This document shows positions 37,901 to 42,887 of a DNA stretch of 64,000 nucleotides, in pieces. The translations under genes and the position numbers were made by a program. Location: assembly GCA_963662175.1 (NCBI GenBank), contig OY759222.1:6988713-7052712 (forward strand), read 5' to 3'. The notes below the pieces were generated by a model. The model saw nothing but the letters and a program-made list of their open reading frames with translations. It was not told the DNA's origin and did not search any database. This DNA is from Aradus depressus. Taxonomy: Eukaryota; Arthropoda; Insecta; Hemiptera; Aradidae. How positions within the stretch are numbered: the stretch's first letter is position 1; the number at the start of each line of letters is the position of its first letter.

Positions 37901-40900
37901 AGACAGATCCCAGCTTCGGACTGCATTTCGACCTGCATTTTTTAAATGACACGAATTTTAGAACACTTGACCCCACTGTGTGGCACTTCTTTCTATTCTT
38001 CAATTATATGTTGTTGATATTTTCGAGAGCTGACAACGTTACGACAATGATATACAATTATAATAGATAATGTAAGCAGCTTACAAGGCCTCATTAGCTG
38101 ATTTTTCCGCCTCTTTCACCAGTCGATCCCGTTCGTCTGCCTTCTTCTTGATCTGCTTCCAAATGGTCGGATCTGAATTTTCTGCAGATACCTCCACCAG
38201 TTGGTAAATATCCTCGGCATGGTCTGCAATCAGAGGCAACTTTCAAAAAAATTTACAATTTAATTAAATTTTTATTATTTATATCATGTCAAAATCTCTG
38301 GAGAAGAAAAGAGGTGGGGTAATCACCTCCTGATTTTTCCTCAATCGGCCCTGGTGTCCCAGGGACTTCCCAGGACAAGTATATTTATCGAAGAGTGAAT
38401 CCTATGTGAACGTACTATAATCAGGAATATTAAAAAAAAAATTAAAAATCGTGTTCATGTTGAAATTTTAAACTGCCATAAAACTGGAAAATCCATCAAT
38501 TATTTTCTGTCAACAGTACAACAAAACAAAAACATTACTGGCAAATATTGAAGGATCATTGTGTACTACCTCTGAGGGCGCAGACAGCTTCGGTATAGTA
38601 CTGTACCGCCTTTCCAGCCACCACCCCTATAGCACTCTCCAATTGGACAAGGTTGGCGGGCTTCAGATCCTCTTCTGTTTCATCAATCTTCCGCACTGTA
38701 GCTGGATCTGCAAACAGAAACAAAGAATACAAGCAGTTAATACTTGCTGCAAATAAATAATAGTAGGTATTTATTCTATGAAATAAATGGACTTTATATA
38801 GGTTAACTAACAAATTATAATTATGGAAAAAAATACTAAATGGAAACAAAACAAATTATATCTAAAAAAAAATGGTAAAATAAATTATAGTAAAATGTCT
38901 GGGGACGCCAAGGTGTTGTCTCGTCACAGTGCGGCTGGGCTGAGGGTCCGTCTTATAGGGCTTCTTGACCAATACTTGCAGCAAGGGCTGAGTGCAGATA
39001 CTGGTCGAGGTGGTGATGAGATGTGCAGCAGAGGGCTGAGGGCACTTCTATTCAGACAGTCAGACTGGACTTGACTGACTCGTCAGGCTAACTAAACAAC
39101 TATGGCCGCAGTGACCTCTATTGGCCACTATCCAAAGTTTTTGCACTTCACTAATGGCGTCACCCCCTCCACACATACCCTATTGTCTTTATAGAGTTAA
39201 TTTCACTTTCGGCCTTAACACCCGCCGTTGTCGGGTTAGAAACTTTATAATAAGTTAATATTTTATATATTTATATAATAATATATAAGTTATAATATTT
39301 TATGGATCCGCAGATTATTGACTACTATTGTTTATTTCATAATGAAAATCTGAAAAATTTTTGAATAGCTAATACTCATGTTGCGGAACCTTAAAGAAAG
39401 CTATGTGTGTTTGTGTCTTCAACACTTGAGCTAGAAACTGTTTTTCCTGAAATATCAAGAAATATGGCATAAGGTCATTTTTTTCTTTCGCATGGAGGCA
39501 AAAATTAGGAGGTCGCAAAAACAAAATAGGCAATATATGACTTAACCAATTAGGTTTTTGCTCATCCTCCAAAATCAATCGACCGTTTGGGCTAAAAACA
39601 GTTCGACTTACACGGGGGCTTGTGAATCCTCATACTTTTGTGTCGATACATCGGCAGTTGATACGGTTTTGAGTTGAGCCCACCTCTAAACCCCCCTCCC
39701 TTATATGGGGTTTTGAATTTACATATGAAATTTCCTGTTAATCCTATAAACTTAACATCGAATCTTTAAACGATTACATAATTTCCCCTGCACTCTATGG
39801 TATTCATTCATTTATTGCTTCTCATTTTCAGTGTACTTCCCCGCTCAAAGTGAAAAAACTAGAAACTTTATTGTGTTGCTTGAATGTTCATGAGAACTAA
39901 TTCAGTAAGTAAACATTTTTAAATGTTGCATTTTTCAAAAATCCTTTTTCTTAATTTTCTAACATTTGTCCTGAGGCCCATAATTAGTACAAAATTTTCT
40001 TCATAAAAAGTTCATGTTTAAAAAAAAAAAAGCATATATATATTCTGAAAACGATTATCCATCTACCTGTTGTTATCAATTTATCGTCTTCAACTATTTC
40101 CATCAGTCGCTTTTCGTTGTACTTGTCTTTCACGGATGGTTCCATGTCGATAATCGGCTCATAGGCAGCCTTAGGAGCTGAAAAATTAAATTAATATTCA
40201 ATTAAATAAATAACAATAAATAAAATATATGGTAATAAAGAACTCTATGACTTCCTCTTCAAAATTGTTTTATTTTACAAAAACACAGTCGTCGGTAATG
40301 TACTTCCCCACCACGAATTAATCTATTAACTTTTCGTCCTCCCTTCAAAAACAATCGATCGTTTGGGCTAATGTCCCATCCAAAGGACGGCGTGCTCAAG
40401 GTTTTTTCCCTGCCCAGATAAAAACCTAAATACATAAGTGGACAGGGAAATACCACCGTGATTAACTTACGAGATATGAGGCATAATAATAATAATTACT
40501 GGTCAGATAGAGCCATGTGGAAGACTTTAAGGACGCAGAAAGCCCAGAAGTAGCGTGTTTGTCAACTGAGCTCAAGATCGCGGTTCGAAACTCGTCCGAA
40601 AAAACGTTGCCGTCATTCGGATGGGACGTTAACCGATTATCCCGAGCCTGTACTATGTCAGGTACTTGTTAAAGACCCCTAAACCTAGGTGAATAAACTC
40701 ATGTCCTCCAAAGCGACTAAAGAGTGCTCTGGTAATTTGCGATATGACCTGGTAGTTAAAGGCCGTTAATTGAAAGGCTAACCTTTCTGAAAACAATAAT
40801 TACTGAACAATTGTTTTGTTTTTTTATTATTATAACGTTTTTGAAACAGACAAAACGTCTTCCACTCTATCCTCCACCTATCAGCAACTCAATAACCTTA

Positions 40901-42840
40901 AGAATATTCATCTTAGATAAATATTAACAACAAAACTTACATTGATAATATTATTGAATAAGAATCATTTAAAACATATATATTTTATTTTTCGGTATAT
41001 ATAAATAATTCTTGAAAACGGTTTAAGAATCTAGAGAAGTTTTCGCAAGATTGCTCTTTTTCTCTTCAAACTGACTCGAACCAATAATTTTTTCGGAGTA
41101 TTAGTTTTTAGTGCCTGCAAAAAACACAGTGAAACGAGAAGAAGGGGGAAAAATATAGAATCAAAAAAATGATATGTTAATTAAAACGAAATTAACTAAA
41201 ACTATAATCAAAACGAAATATGTGAAACCCCCCAAGAATTCATCAAATAAGTTTTCTCTCTCCCTCTGAAACCAATTTACCGATTTAGTTGAAAATGGTC
41301 CCCTCACTTCCCTCTATTCCGTTTCAACCTGAAAATTAATATGTATCGTCCTTAAGGAGTTTTGAATTAAATTTAGTGTTGATATAATTAGTTATTGTGA
41401 CTCACGCCTAGGCTTTAACTACCGGTTATATCAGAGCTCTCTTAGCATTCCACAGATTCGGGACCATCGCTCAAGTTCGATTCGAAATACGGCGTGTTCT
41501 AAAACCTTGAGGGCCTCGCCCGGGTTTCAAACCCGCGATCTTGAACTCTGTAAGCAAGCACGCATATCACTGAGCTACCAACTCCCTAAACGTCTAGAGG
41601 AACTATAAAAAATGTCTATCATATTTTATATCGTGTTCACAGAGATATACAGACAGAAAGTCAATCGAGTCCAAAAAATCATGAAATTCAGATGAAAACT
41701 TCACAAAGTATGGCTGGGGAAGTACAAATGATCTGGACAGTTAACACATAACTATATCATGTTCACAGAGACACGCACCGTCTGACAGGACATTCTGACC
41801 AATTTCAAACATCGCGCTCAACGATTACTTGGATGATGAAGCGCCGGGAGAAAATTATTACACAATTTAATAAGCGGTTTAAAATAGTTGAAACAACAAC
41901 TGTACATATGTATGTATATGTATACATTTCTTAAATACATACCTCAAACACATTATATGTATTATGTATATTGTTTATTGACTACCTACTCACTTCAATA
42001 CTATGAACATGGGTTTATGAATGTTCATACATATGTATGTACATAAAACATAGGTATAAACTAAGTTATAACAGTCATGAACGTATAACGGAGTGTAACA
42101 CCATTTATAGCAAACTGTTTGTTATAACCGATAATACCTCTTAAGCTATGTCCACATTTGTGCGCTTTCATCTTCAACATTCACCTTCCTTTTCACGTTC
42201 AATATGAGGCATGCTTCAGTTGCATGCGTCAAAGTGACCACACTAGTTCAACTAGACAGTCGTCATCAGGAGGCAACATGGATGATGTTTTATTGACGGG
42301 TGTAGCTGCTGCTTATTAATTAATTTTAAAATATCGTAACAAATTAAAAAAACATAAGCGTAGTCTATGGGTGAAAGATTATTTGAAAAACCGTAATATT
42401 CAAATAATGAAAGAATTGGAATTTAACACTGAAATCTTGTTCAACAACTTTACTTAAGAGTTTCTTCGATAGTGCCCATTATGTAGTTAATTAATATTTA
42501 AAATAAATAATTTATAATGGAGACAAAATAAATAAAAAAGGTACCGAAATAAAAACAAATCATACACGAGAAGCGCACACAAAGTTGAAAGAATATCCAA
42601 GTGGGTTGGATGTACGTGCGCTGTGGCATGCGTCACGAAAAAAGCGCCATTCAACTCGTAAGAGGCAAGCAAAAGCGCATGCCCCACGTTCGTTCCTCCT
42701 TGCTTCATATTGAAAAGGAAGAGGAGGATGAAAGCGCACAAGTGTGGACATAGCTTTAAAGAGAACACCGGCTACAACGTACAAAAACCGCCAGTCCCTT
42801 GAAGTTCGTTATAAACGATTTTGACTATATATATATGTTT

Positions 42841-42887
<47 letters not shown>

